14,774 nucleotides of DNA. Source: Thiotrichaceae bacterium. Its GTDB lineage: Bacteria; Pseudomonadota; Gammaproteobacteria; Thiotrichales; Thiotrichaceae. The notes under the pieces are model-generated. The model made no database searches. It was not told the DNA's origin and saw only the letters and a program-made list of their open reading frames with translations. Location: the NCBI GenBank assembly GCA_027009095.1, contig JALVDG010000085.1, positions 1 through 14,774 of the forward strand, given 5' to 3'. The position numbers and the translations under genes were made by a program. Positions 7,679 to 14,152 of this stretch are shown in pieces. Position 1 is the stretch's first letter, and the number at the start of each line of letters is the position of its first letter.

Positions 7679-9268
7679 TTGTACACTCTACTGAATAAAC
7701 GTTTAAAAAGTATCGAACAAAATAATATACAAGCACTACTTGATAACTCACGAACAGGACTAGAAAAAGAAAGTTTACGTGTTGATGCAAACGGGCATAT
7801 AGCACAGACCCCTCATCCTGAAATACTTGGCTCAGCATTAAAAAATCCTTGGATTACCACAGATTATGCCGAGGCTTTACTTGAGCTAATAACCCCTCCA
7901 TGTAAACGTGCATATAAATCTCTTGATTTTCTAAAGGACATTGAGTCATTTGTTTATCAAAAATTGGATAATGAGCTTTTATGGACGAGCAGTATGCCTT
8001 GTATTATTCGGGGAGAAGATGATATTAAAATTGCTGAATATGGAGAATCTAACGGCGGAAAAATGAAGCACGTTTATCGTCGGGGACTTGCATGGCGTTA
8101 TGGAAAAATGATGCAAGTGATTGCAGGCATCCACTTTAATCATTCTGTTGCTAAAGAATTTTGGTCAGCATATCAACAGTCGGAGGGCAAAGAAAAAACA
8201 CATAGCCAAAATTTTATCAATCATCATTATATGGGGATGATACGTAATATTCAGCGTTTTGGCTGGATGATTCCTTACTTATTTGGCGCATCACCTGCCA
8301 TTTGTAAATCATTTTTAGGGGGTATTCCTAAGCTCGATAGCATGAAGGCGTATAATAAAAACACCTATTACGAGCCTTGGGGAACATCTTTACGCATGGG
8401 GGATATTGGATATACAAACCGTAAAGAGAATAAAGCGGGCATTAAGGCAAACTATAATACAATAGGTGCATATGTAGACAGTTTACGTTGTGCTATTAAT
8501 ACGCCACACCAGCCATACCAAGAAATTGGTGTAAAAGTGAATGGTGAGTATCGACAGCTAAATAGTAATCTTTTACAAATTGAAAATGAATATTACAGTA
8601 CAGTTAGACCAAAACAGATTTTAGAAGGTTTTGAAAAACCTGTAGATGCATTAACCATGCGTGGTATTCGCTATGTAGAGTTACGCTCGGTAGACATAAA
8701 CCCCTTCTACCCAGCGGGCATTACACATAAACAGCTTTTCTTTTTAGAAGTGTTTATGTTGTTTTGTTTGTTGCAAGAAAGCCCCAATATTGATAAAAAA
8801 GAACAACAAGAAATAGATGAAAATCAAAGTTTAGTGGCTCATTTTGGTCGTAAGCCAAACCTCGAGTTAAGCCAAAATGATAAAAAGAAAACACTTAAAT
8901 CATGGGCAATGGAACTACTAGAAGCCATGATGCCTGTTGCTGAGTTACTTAATAAAGTACATAGTGATGTATGTTATGTGTCGGCATTAAAACATCAAAT
9001 GGAACTTGTTGAGCATCCTGAACTCACATTCTCTGCCCGTGTTTTAGATAGTTTAATGACGAAACATAGTAGTTATTTTGATTTTGCACAACAACAGTCT
9101 TATGAACATCGAAATTATTTCTTGAATAGAGAACTCAATGAAATCTCTTTACAGCAGTTCACTCAGCAAGCAGAACAGTCAATACTGGAGCAGCAACAAA
9201 TCGAAGCAAATGATACCTTAAGTTTTGATGACTTTCTAAAACATTACTTTAACAATAGTCTCCTATAA
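7679..9268 (+). CDS. gshA: Glutamate-cysteine ligase (gamma-glutamylcysteine synthetase), type I
   Basis: Catalyses the ATP-dependent joining of glutamate and cysteine, the first and rate-limiting step of glutathione synthesis in the cytoplasm. The 529-residue length and collinear motifs match the E. coli-type family: GLEKESLRV (27-35), WITTDYAEALLELITPP (58-74), SMPCII (105-110), QVIAGIHFNHS (146-156), RFGWMIPYLFGASPAIC (193-209), GTSLRMGDIGYTN (235-247), LQIENEYYSTVRPK (299-312) and GIRYVELRSVDINPF (329-343). Translation must start at TTG 7679: an in-frame TGA lies at 7667-7669, no ATG precedes the conserved region, and GAGG (7668-7671) sits 7 nt before it. E. coli gshA also uses TTG. It may be co-transcribed with the signal peptidase gene 35 nt downstream. 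Confidence 0.96.
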   Translation: MYTLLNKRLKSIEQNNIQALLDNSRTGLEKESLRVDANGHIAQTPHPEILGSALKNPWITTDYAEALLELITPPCKRAYKSLDFLKDIESFVYQKLDNELLWTSSMPCIIRGEDDIKIAEYGESNGGKMKHVYRRGLAWRYGKMMQVIAGIHFNHSVAKEFWSAYQQSEGKEKTHSQNFINHHYMGMIRNIQRFGWMIPYLFGASPAICKSFLGGIPKLDSMKAYNKNTYYEPWGTSLRMGDIGYTNRKENKAGIKANYNTIGAYVDSLRCAINTPHQPYQEIGVKVNGEYRQLNSNLLQIENEYYSTVRPKQILEGFEKPVDALTMRGIRYVELRSVDINPFYPAGITHKQLFFLEVFMLFCLLQESPNIDKKEQQEIDENQSLVAHFGRKPNLELSQNDKKKTLKSWAMELLEAMMPVAELLNKVHSDVCYVSALKHQMELVEHPELTFSARVLDSLMTKHSSYFDFAQQQSYEHRNYFLNRELNEISLQQFTQQAEQSILEQQQIEANDTLSFDDFLKHYFNNSLL

Positions 9269-9303
9269 AAATAATAACAATATATGATAAGGCCCCCGAT
9301 ATC

Positions 9304-9987
9304 ATGAAAAAATTAGCCTCAATTTTTAACAATAATAGGATGTTTATCCTTTTTATCTCCTTTTTATTTATCTTTCGCGGTGCAATTGCTGACTGGCATC
9401 CTGTACCAACAGGCTCAATGAAACCGACCATATTGGAAGGTGATGTCATCTGGGAAAATAAATTAGCCTATGATTTACAAATTCCTTTTACCGATATTTC
9501 TTTAGCACGTTTAGGTGAGCCAAAACGTGGGGATATTATTGTTTTTACATCAGAAGCTGCTAAAAAACGGATGATTAAACGTCTTATAGGTCTACCTGGA
9601 GAGACAATTGAAATAAAGAAAAATCAGCTTTATATTAATGGTCAACCTGCTGAGTACACAAAACTAAGAGACCCTGCGTTAGAACCTTTGCGTAAAAGTG
9701 ATAAAGAAGAAGGTATTTATGCACTAGAATCTGTCGGTAGTCTTACTCATGTATTGCAAGTAAAGCCAAATTATAACAACCCTCTACAAAATTATGGTCC
9801 TATTGTTATTCCAAAAGATCATTATTTTGTCATGGGAGATAATCGAGACAATAGTGCCGACTCGCGCTATTATGGCTTAATCCCTAGAACAGAAATACGC
9901 GGACACGCCACTCGCATACTCTTATCGCTTAACACCAAAGAAAACTACAAACCACGAAGCGAACGTTTTTTTGAGGTATTAAAATAG
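9304..9987 (+). CDS. lepB: Signal peptidase I (short form)
   Basis: Membrane-bound serine protease that removes signal peptides from exported preproteins. One N-terminal membrane segment (about 13-29, FILFISFLFIFRGAIA) anchors a periplasmic catalytic domain. Box B PTGSMKPT contains nucleophile S38, box D KRMIKRLIGLPGE contains general base K92, and box E is GDNRDNSADSRYYG (178-191). At 227 residues with a single membrane segment it is much shorter than E. coli LepB (324 residues, two segments) and resembles the compact signal peptidases of many other bacteria. A second, long-form lepB could exist elsewhere in the genome. The ribosome site is weak (AAGG about 11 nt upstream), which suggests reliance on readthrough from gshA, 35 nt upstream. 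Confidence 0.92.
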   Translation: MKKLASIFNNNRMFILFISFLFIFRGAIADWHPVPTGSMKPTILEGDVIWENKLAYDLQIPFTDISLARLGEPKRGDIIVFTSEAAKKRMIKRLIGLPGETIEIKKNQLYINGQPAEYTKLRDPALEPLRKSDKEEGIYALESVGSLTHVLQVKPNYNNPLQNYGPIVIPKDHYFVMGDNRDNSADSRYYGLIPRTEIRGHATRILLSLNTKENYKPRSERFFEVLK

Positions 9988-10012
9988 CACTTAAATTATC
10001 ATTTAAGACTTG

Positions 10013-10087
10013 TAGGGTGGATAAGCGATAGTGCATCCACCAAAATCAAGGTGTAACGGTGCAGGTGCATTACACTTATTCACCCTA
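10013..10087. repeat. 75-bp foldback element with 13-bp terminal inverted repeats (TAGGGTG type)
   Basis: TAGGGTGGATAAG (10013-10025) and CTTATTCACCCTA (10075-10087) are inverted repeats matching at 12 of 13 positions. Inside are two further stems: GGTGGAT (10016-10022) with ATCCACC (10035-10041), and GTGTAA (10051-10056) with TTACAC (10070-10075). The structure is that of a small non-coding MITE or REP-like repeat. TAGGGTG...CACCCTA repeats occur widely in proteobacterial and cyanobacterial genomes, so more copies are expected outside the window. Confidence 0.75.
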
Positions 10088-10093
10088 TCTTTT

Positions 10094-10126
10094 ACCTGAA
10101 TCCGCATTGAAGTCACGGATTCAGGT
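10094..10126 (+). repeat. 33-bp hairpin repeat, related to the 13501-13666 element; probable terminator
   Basis: ACCTGAATCCG (10094-10104) pairs perfectly with CGGATTCAGGT (10116-10126) around an 11-nt loop and is followed by TTTTATCT, so it could terminate transcription from lepB. Its right 26 bases (10101-10126) match the right end of the element at 13501-13666 with one mismatch. Confidence 0.75.
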
Positions 10127-10186
10127 TTTATCTAAAAATAGCACTTATTAATTACCATTAAGATATAACTGTTTGTCGTTAATTCA

Positions 10187-10215
10187 TATACAGTTAATTT
10201 GCTTTTTACTATAAT
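10187..10215 (+). promoter_or_regulatory. Candidate sigma-70 promoter for the lipoprotein gene
   Basis: The -10 TATAAT (10210-10215) is perfect and lies 17 nt after TATACA (10187-10192), which matches the -35 consensus at 4 of 6 positions. It predicts a start near 10222 and a leader of about 108 nt. Confidence 0.55.
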
Positions 10216-10329
10216 TTAGACGCTAACAAAAAGACAGCATCGAGATACAAACCTAACTCAATGGTGTCGCAGTAATATCAAGTTCCCCAAGCTTGATCAT
10301 AATAATAACAACAATAAATGGCATAAAAC

Positions 10330-11409
10330 ATGAAACCACAAATCATTGCTGGCTTAGCAGTCACAGCACTTTATACCCTTTCTGGTTGCACGCAAAATAC
10401 TCCCTATCATACTCAGCAACCACAAAAAGCAGTATCACAGCATGTATCATTTGCACAAAAAAAATCACTAACTGCACGAAGGTCTACTTCTCAACGTCAG
10501 CGTCAAATAGCCCCACAACGTCGTGTTGCAGCAAGACGTTATGTTGCCCCTAGAAGAGCTCATGCCGCTAGAAAGGCGTATGCCCCTAGAAGAGCATATA
10601 CTCCCAGAAGACGTGTTGCACCACAACGCCCTCAATATCGCCCACCTATTCGACAGCATAGAGCAAGTAACGGCATGCCACGTTTATCAGCACAAGAAAT
10701 TCGTCATATTGGTGACCAAATTTTTGCTAATGAAAGTGGTTCCGATATCAATAAGTTAGTCCATTGGAATGTCGGTGAAAATTTCGCATCAATGGGAATT
10801 GGTCACTTTACATGGTATCCAGCAGGTCGTAGAGCTCGTTTTGGTAACACATTTCCTGGTATGTTAACGTATCTTGAGTCACGTGGCGTACGTTTACCTC
10901 AATGGTTACAACAAGCTAAGTATAGTGGTGCACCTTGGAGTTCACGCGCACAACTCATGAGGGAGAAGAATTCTCCTCAGGTACAAGAATTACAAAGAAT
11001 GCTCTATGAAACTCGTTATCTTCAAGCTGAATACATTATGCAACGCGCCCAACGTGCTATGCCTAAATTAGTAAAAGCATCGCCACCTCATTTACGTCCA
11101 TTGGTTGCAAATAATCTTAATGCTGTCGCTAACTCTCGTAGTGGTTGGTATCCACTTATCGACTATGTAAACTTCAAAGGTGAAGGAATCAATCGGCACG
11201 GTGGTTATCGAGGTCAAAACTGGGGGTTATTACAGGTATTAGAAGAAATGCGCCCCTCTCAACCAGGACCACAAGCTTTAAATGAATTTGCAGCAGCAGC
11301 CATGCGTGTACTGGATAGACGAGTAAGAAATTCTCCACCAGCACGAAATGAAAGACGCTGGTTAAGAGGTTGGTCAAACCGCATATCAACGTATCGTGAA
11401 GTTATCTAA
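10330..11409 (+). CDS. Lipoprotein with Arg-rich hexapeptide repeats and a conserved lysozyme-like domain of unknown function
   Basis: 359 residues. The signal peptide ends in a lipobox LSGC (17-20), with Thr rather than Asp at +2, so outer-membrane lipidation is likely. Residues about 61-102 form seven hexads of the type [A/T][P/A][R/Q][R/K]x[V/Y/H], giving a highly basic linker. Residues 117-359 form a compact, well-conserved-looking domain: ANESGSDINKLVHWNVGE (133-150), FASMGIGHFTWYP (152-164), DYVNFKGEG (278-286), NWGLLQVL (297-304) and NERRWLRGWSNRISTY (340-355). The order E135 then GIGH 156-159 recalls the catalytic Glu and following GIGH of T4-type lysozymes, so a peptidoglycan-active or peptidoglycan-binding role is a reasonable hypothesis, not a demonstrated one. 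I do not recognise a named family. The gene stands alone, with its own promoter and terminator. The ribosome site is weak. Confidence 0.85.
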   Translation: MKPQIIAGLAVTALYTLSGCTQNTPYHTQQPQKAVSQHVSFAQKKSLTARRSTSQRQRQIAPQRRVAARRYVAPRRAHAARKAYAPRRAYTPRRRVAPQRPQYRPPIRQHRASNGMPRLSAQEIRHIGDQIFANESGSDINKLVHWNVGENFASMGIGHFTWYPAGRRARFGNTFPGMLTYLESRGVRLPQWLQQAKYSGAPWSSRAQLMREKNSPQVQELQRMLYETRYLQAEYIMQRAQRAMPKLVKASPPHLRPLVANNLNAVANSRSGWYPLIDYVNFKGEGINRHGGYRGQNWGLLQVLEEMRPSQPGPQALNEFAAAAMRVLDRRVRNSPPARNERRWLRGWSNRISTYREVI

Positions 11410-11437
11410 AAACGCATATTACATAAAATAAGATGTT

Positions 11438-11474
11438 AAAGGCTCTCTCCGCAAGGTTAGAGCCTTTATTTATG
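11438..11474 (+). terminator. Rho-independent terminator of the lipoprotein gene
   Basis: AAAGGCTCT (11438-11446) pairs perfectly with AGAGCCTTT (11459-11467) around a 12-nt loop, followed by the T-rich ATTTATGT. It lies 28 nt after the stop codon and upstream of the hslV promoter. Confidence 0.8.
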
Positions 11475-11498
11475 TATCCTAATAATTCTCTCTTTCAT

Positions 11499-11526
11499 CT
11501 TGAAAACCCGCAGCTAAGCCCAATAG
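11499..11526 (+). promoter_or_regulatory. Heat-shock (sigma-32 type) promoter of hslVU
   Basis: CTTGAAA (11499-11505) matches the sigma-32 -35 consensus exactly and is followed after 13 nt by CCCAATAG (11519-11526), which matches the CCCCATNT -10 at most positions. A perfect inverted repeat CAATAG/CTATTG (11521-11526 and 11533-11538) overlaps the -10 and the start of the leader. Heat-shock control of hslVU is well established in E. coli. Confidence 0.72.
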
Positions 11527-11562
11527 TTTAGGCTATTGTAATTAAACCCAAGCGGGGAAAGC

Positions 11563-12096
11563 GTGAAACAATATAAAGGAACAACCATTGTATCTGTCCG
11601 TCGCGGAGAAAGTGTTGTTATTGGTGGAGATGGGCAAGTTTCATTAGGCAATACTATTATGAAAGGTAACGCACGCAAAGTTCGTCGCCTTTATAATGAT
11701 AAGGTGATTGCAGGTTTTGCAGGTGGAACAGCAGATGCTTTTACCTTATTCGAGAAATTTGAAGGTAAGCTCAACGAGTACAACGGCAACCTTACCCGTG
11801 CGGCTATCGAGCTAGCAAAGGATTGGCGTACTGATCGTGGTATGCGTCAATTAGAAGCTTTATTAGCCGTTGCCGACAAACAAACTTCTTTGATTATCAC
11901 TGGAAATGGTGATGTTATTGATCCTGAAGATAACCTTATTGCTATCGGTTCAGGCGGCCCCTTTGCCCAATCTGCGGCACGCGCATTACTCGATAACACT
12001 GACCTAACAGCACGCGAAGTCGTCGAAAAAAGTCTCGCCATAGCAGGTGATATTTGCATCTATACCAATCATAATCGCACGATTGAAGAACTATAA
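11563..12096 (+). CDS. hslV: HslV (ClpQ), proteasome-like peptidase subunit of HslUV
   Basis: Threonine protease that forms the double-hexameric core of the cytoplasmic ATP-dependent HslUV protease, which degrades misfolded and regulatory proteins. The GTG start at 11563 (GGGG 6-9 nt upstream) gives 177 residues beginning [15 protein letters not shown]. The catalytic Thr is T7, so a six-residue propeptide must be removed, as is common outside the enterics. Counting from it, D23 and K39 fall exactly at mature positions 17 and 33, the other active-site residues. [15 protein letters not shown] (48-62), [10 protein letters not shown] (83-92) and [15 protein letters not shown] (129-143) are typical. 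hslU begins 12 nt downstream. The gene follows a sigma-32-type promoter. Confidence 0.97.
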   Translation: MKQYKGTTIVSVRRGESVVIGGDGQVSLGNTIMKGNARKVRRLYNDKVIAGFAGGTADAFTLFEKFEGKLNEYNGNLTRAAIELAKDWRTDRGMRQLEALLAVADKQTSLIITGNGDVIDPEDNLIAIGSGGPFAQSAARALLDNTDLTAREVVEKSLAIAGDICIYTNHNRTIEEL

Positions 12097-12108
12097 GAGA
12101 GCCTCCCC

Positions 12109-13458
12109 ATGTCAATGACACCCAGAGAAATCGTCCAAGAATTAGATAAACACGTTGTCGGACAAGCCAATGCTAAACGCGCTGTTGCTATTGCCTTGCG
12201 TAATCGCTGGCGTCGTCAGCAGTTAGACGAAGCGTTAAGTCGTGAAGTTACCCCTAAAAATATTTTAATGATCGGTCCGACAGGTGTGGGTAAAACCGAA
12301 ATTGCACGACGTTTAGCACGGTTAGCCAATGCACCATTTATAAAGGTTGAAGCGACTAAATTCACCGAAGTAGGCTATGTCGGTAAAGAAGTTGACTCAA
12401 TTATTCGTGACTTGGCGGATATTGCGGTTAAATTAACCCGTGAACAAGAGGTTGAAAAAGTAAAACACCGCGCACAAGATGCCGCTGAAGAGCGTATTCT
12501 CGATATTTTATTACCTCGCCCAAAAGCAGAACAGTCTTCTGAAGCATGGTTAGATACATCGACCAATGAAGTGTCTACAGCAGAGAACTCAACACGTCAG
12601 AAATTCCGTAAAAAACTACGCGAAGGCTTGCTTGATGATAAAGAAATTGAAATAGAAGTCTCTGCAACCCCTATTGGTGTTGAAATAATGACTCCGCCTG
12701 GGATGGAAGATATGGCAAACCAGTTGCAGGGCATGTTTCAAAATTTAAATGGTGGAAAAACAAAAAAGCGTAAACTAAAAATTAAAGATGCACTAAAAGA
12801 ACTGGCTGAAGAAGAAGCACATAAAATGGTCAATGATGAAGACCTAAAAGCCCGTGCAATAAAAAATGTAGAGCAAAATGGCATCGTCTTTTTAGATGAA
12901 ATTGACAAAGTTGTTCGTAAAAACGAAGCAGGTGGTGCTGATGTGTCACGCGAAGGCGTACAGCGTGATTTACTGCCCTTAATTGAAGGTAGCTCAGTGA
13001 CAACAAAGCACGGCATTGTCAATACAGATCATATTTTATTTATTGCCTCTGGTGCATTCCATCTTGCCAAACCATCTGACTTAATTCCTGAATTACAAGG
13101 TCGTTTACCCATTAGAGTGGAAATGACAGCACTCTCTGCGCACGACTTTGAGCGTATTTTAACCGAGCCAGATGCATCGCTTACCGAGCAATATATCGGC
13201 TTGCTAAAAACAGAAGGTGTAGAGCTTAACTTTACCGAAGACGGCATTAAACGCTTGGCTGAAACCGCCTTTTTAGTCAATGAACGCACCGAAAACATTG
13301 GCGCACGTCGTTTGCATACCGTAATGGAACGCTTATTAGAAGATGTTCTCTATCAAGCGCCTGACTGTGACTCATCATTAACCATTGATGCCGCTACTGT
13401 TGATGCCTCATTAGGTGAGTTAGTACAAGACGAAGATTTGAGCCGTTATATTTTGTAA
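12109..13458 (+). CDS. hslU: HslU (ClpY), ATPase/unfoldase subunit of HslUV
   Basis: AAA+ unfoldase that recognises, unfolds and feeds substrates into HslV. The 449 residues match E. coli HslU in length and order: N domain [16 protein letters not shown] (4-19), Walker A GPTGVGKT (56-63), pore loop GYVG (89-92), an inserted I domain (about 110-245, the least conserved part, with a Ser/Thr/Glu-rich stretch near 141-163), Walker [10 protein letters not shown] (259-267), [12 protein letters not shown] (280-291), [11 protein letters not shown] (328-338), sensor 2 [12 protein letters not shown] (398-409) and the C-terminal EDLSRYIL that docks into HslV. The start is ATG 12109, with AAGAGAG about 8 nt upstream. 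An in-frame ATG two codons on is possible but less well placed. Confidence 0.97.
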   Translation: MSMTPREIVQELDKHVVGQANAKRAVAIALRNRWRRQQLDEALSREVTPKNILMIGPTGVGKTEIARRLARLANAPFIKVEATKFTEVGYVGKEVDSIIRDLADIAVKLTREQEVEKVKHRAQDAAEERILDILLPRPKAEQSSEAWLDTSTNEVSTAENSTRQKFRKKLREGLLDDKEIEIEVSATPIGVEIMTPPGMEDMANQLQGMFQNLNGGKTKKRKLKIKDALKELAEEEAHKMVNDEDLKARAIKNVEQNGIVFLDEIDKVVRKNEAGGADVSREGVQRDLLPLIEGSSVTTKHGIVNTDHILFIASGAFHLAKPSDLIPELQGRLPIRVEMTALSAHDFERILTEPDASLTEQYIGLLKTEGVELNFTEDGIKRLAETAFLVNERTENIGARRLHTVMERLLEDVLYQAPDCDSSLTIDAATVDASLGELVQDEDLSRYIL

Positions 13459-13500
13459 GGCTAATCGTTTTTAGTAACAAAATAGCGTTAGAATAGCTAA

Positions 13501-13666
13501 TACCTGAATCCGTGACTTCACTACGGCAGATAGCATAAGCTATTGATTCCACAGCGGTTTAAAAAATACCCGCTTAACCTAAAGGTGAAGCTAAGATTTT
13601 TTAAAATCCACTGTGAAACCAATATCTTACACTCTCTTATCCGCATTGAAGCCACGGATTCAGGTA
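13501..13666. repeat. 166-bp MITE-like foldback element with 20-bp terminal inverted repeats
   Basis: TACCTGAATCCGTGACTTCA (13501-13520) and TGAAGCCACGGATTCAGGTA (13647-13666) are inverted repeats matching at 19 of 20 positions. The interior folds back too: 13545-13580 is largely complementary to 13584-13620, including AAAAAAT (13561-13567) with ATTTTTT (13596-13602). ATAGC/GCTAT forms another small stem near 13531-13544. AAT flanks both sides of the ACCTG...CAGGT core and could be a target duplication. No coding capacity; any movement would need a transposase in trans. The right end recurs at 10101-10126. Confidence 0.82.
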
Positions 13667-13708
13667 ATATTTAACGATTGTCTTTCAGATAAATAATGTT
13701 TAAATTCA

Positions 13709-13761
13709 AGGAGTCCAAGCTTTAGCTTGTGCGAACCACACAAGCTAAAGCTTGGACTCCT
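13709..13761. repeat. Perfect 23-bp inverted repeat (hairpin) upstream of the DUF971 gene
   Basis: Bases 13709-13731 (AGGAGTCCAAGC...) are exactly complementary to 13739-13761 (...GCTTGGACTCCT), with loop CGAACCA. Each arm contains the internal near-palindrome CAAGCTTTAGCTTG. No T-run follows, so it looks like a dispersed palindromic repeat rather than an ordinary terminator, though so stable a stem could impede transcription or protect mRNA ends. Confidence 0.85.
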
Positions 13762-13786
13762 GCGGAAATTTAATAGGGAATAAACC

Positions 13787-14152
13787 ATGACACCAACCAA
13801 TATCGCCTTGCACCAAAAATCTAAAATATTAGAACTTACATGGCCTGATGGCGTAACACATAACCTCACCTGTGAATATCTGCGCGTCTCATCACCTTCT
13901 GCTGAGGTGCAAGGTCATGGTCCAGGTCAAGAAAAACTACAACTTGGCAAAGAAAACGTCAATATTACCGCTATCGAGCCAATCGGACATTACGCGATAA
14001 AATTAGTCTTTGATGATAATCACGATAGCGGTTTATTCGGATGGGATTTATTGCGCGAGCTGGGCGATAACTACGAAGAAAACTGGGCAAACTACCTAAA
14101 AAAATGCGAGGAAGCAGGCTATGTGCGCAAACAGCCAGGTCAAATCATCTGA
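13787..14152 (+). CDS. DUF971 domain protein (gamma-butyrobetaine hydroxylase N-terminal-like)
   Basis: A 121-residue stand-alone DUF971 protein. Diagnostic motifs are LTWPDGVTHNL (17-27), EYLRVSSPSAEVQGHGPGQ (30-48), VNITAIEPIGHYAIKLVFDD (58-77) and HDSGLFGWDLLRELG (79-93). The same fold occurs at the N terminus of gamma-butyrobetaine hydroxylase and as an appendage to some ApbC/HCF101 iron-sulfur carrier proteins. The function of the free-standing form is not established. A DUF971 gene next to hslU is also found in Pseudomonas, so the neighbourhood is conserved. The start is supported by AGGGAA 6 nt before the ATG. The last 32 bases overlap hisI. Confidence 0.9.
   Translation: MTPTNIALHQKSKILELTWPDGVTHNLTCEYLRVSSPSAEVQGHGPGQEKLQLGKENVNITAIEPIGHYAIKLVFDDNHDSGLFGWDLLRELGDNYEENWANYLKKCEEAGYVRKQPGQII

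Larger units (their letters stand above)
9981..10147 (+). repeat. 13-bp direct repeat flanking a compound repeat insertion after lepB
   Basis: AAAATAGCACTTA occurs at 9981-9993, overlapping the lepB stop codon TAG, and again at 10135-10147. Similarity continues for about 16 more bases with small gaps, and both copies are followed by a small hairpin-forming sequence (perfect CTTAAAT/ATTTAAG at 9990-10007). The two foldback repeats at 10013-10087 and 10094-10126 lie between the copies. Confidence 0.7.
9988..10329. other. Repeat-rich intergenic region between lepB and the lipoprotein gene
   Basis: This 342-base gap has no credible gene. In order it contains a small hairpin (9990-10007), a 75-bp element with terminal inverted repeats, an 11-bp-stem hairpin followed by T's, a second copy of the lepB 3'-end sequence, and a promoter candidate with a leader that includes a small stem (ATCAAG 10277-10282 with CTTGAT 10292-10297). 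Confidence 0.7.
13459..13786. other. Repeat-filled intergenic region between hslU and the DUF971 gene
   Basis: This 328-base gap has no credible gene. Over half is the 166-bp foldback element at 13501-13666, and a 23-bp perfect hairpin lies at 13709-13761. Either may end hslVU transcription. I saw no convincing separate terminator or a strong promoter for the downstream operon, which keeps a good ribosome site. Confidence 0.7.

Noticed and set aside
10293..10553. 86-codon plus-strand frame overlapping the start of the lipoprotein gene
   Set aside because: Its product is a Ser/Thr/Cys-rich shadow of the lipoprotein reading frame with no family features. The lipoprotein frame has a signal peptide, lipobox and conserved domain.
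10510..10635. Short periodic DNA repeat considered as a CRISPR-like array
   Set aside because: The 18-nt period is in frame, encodes Arg-rich hexapeptides and has no repeat-spacer alternation.
12375..13298. Minus-strand frames of 60-95 codons across hslU, and similar ones opposite the DUF3683 gene
   Set aside because: They are antisense shadows of strongly conserved genes, with Ser-rich composition and no recognisable motifs.
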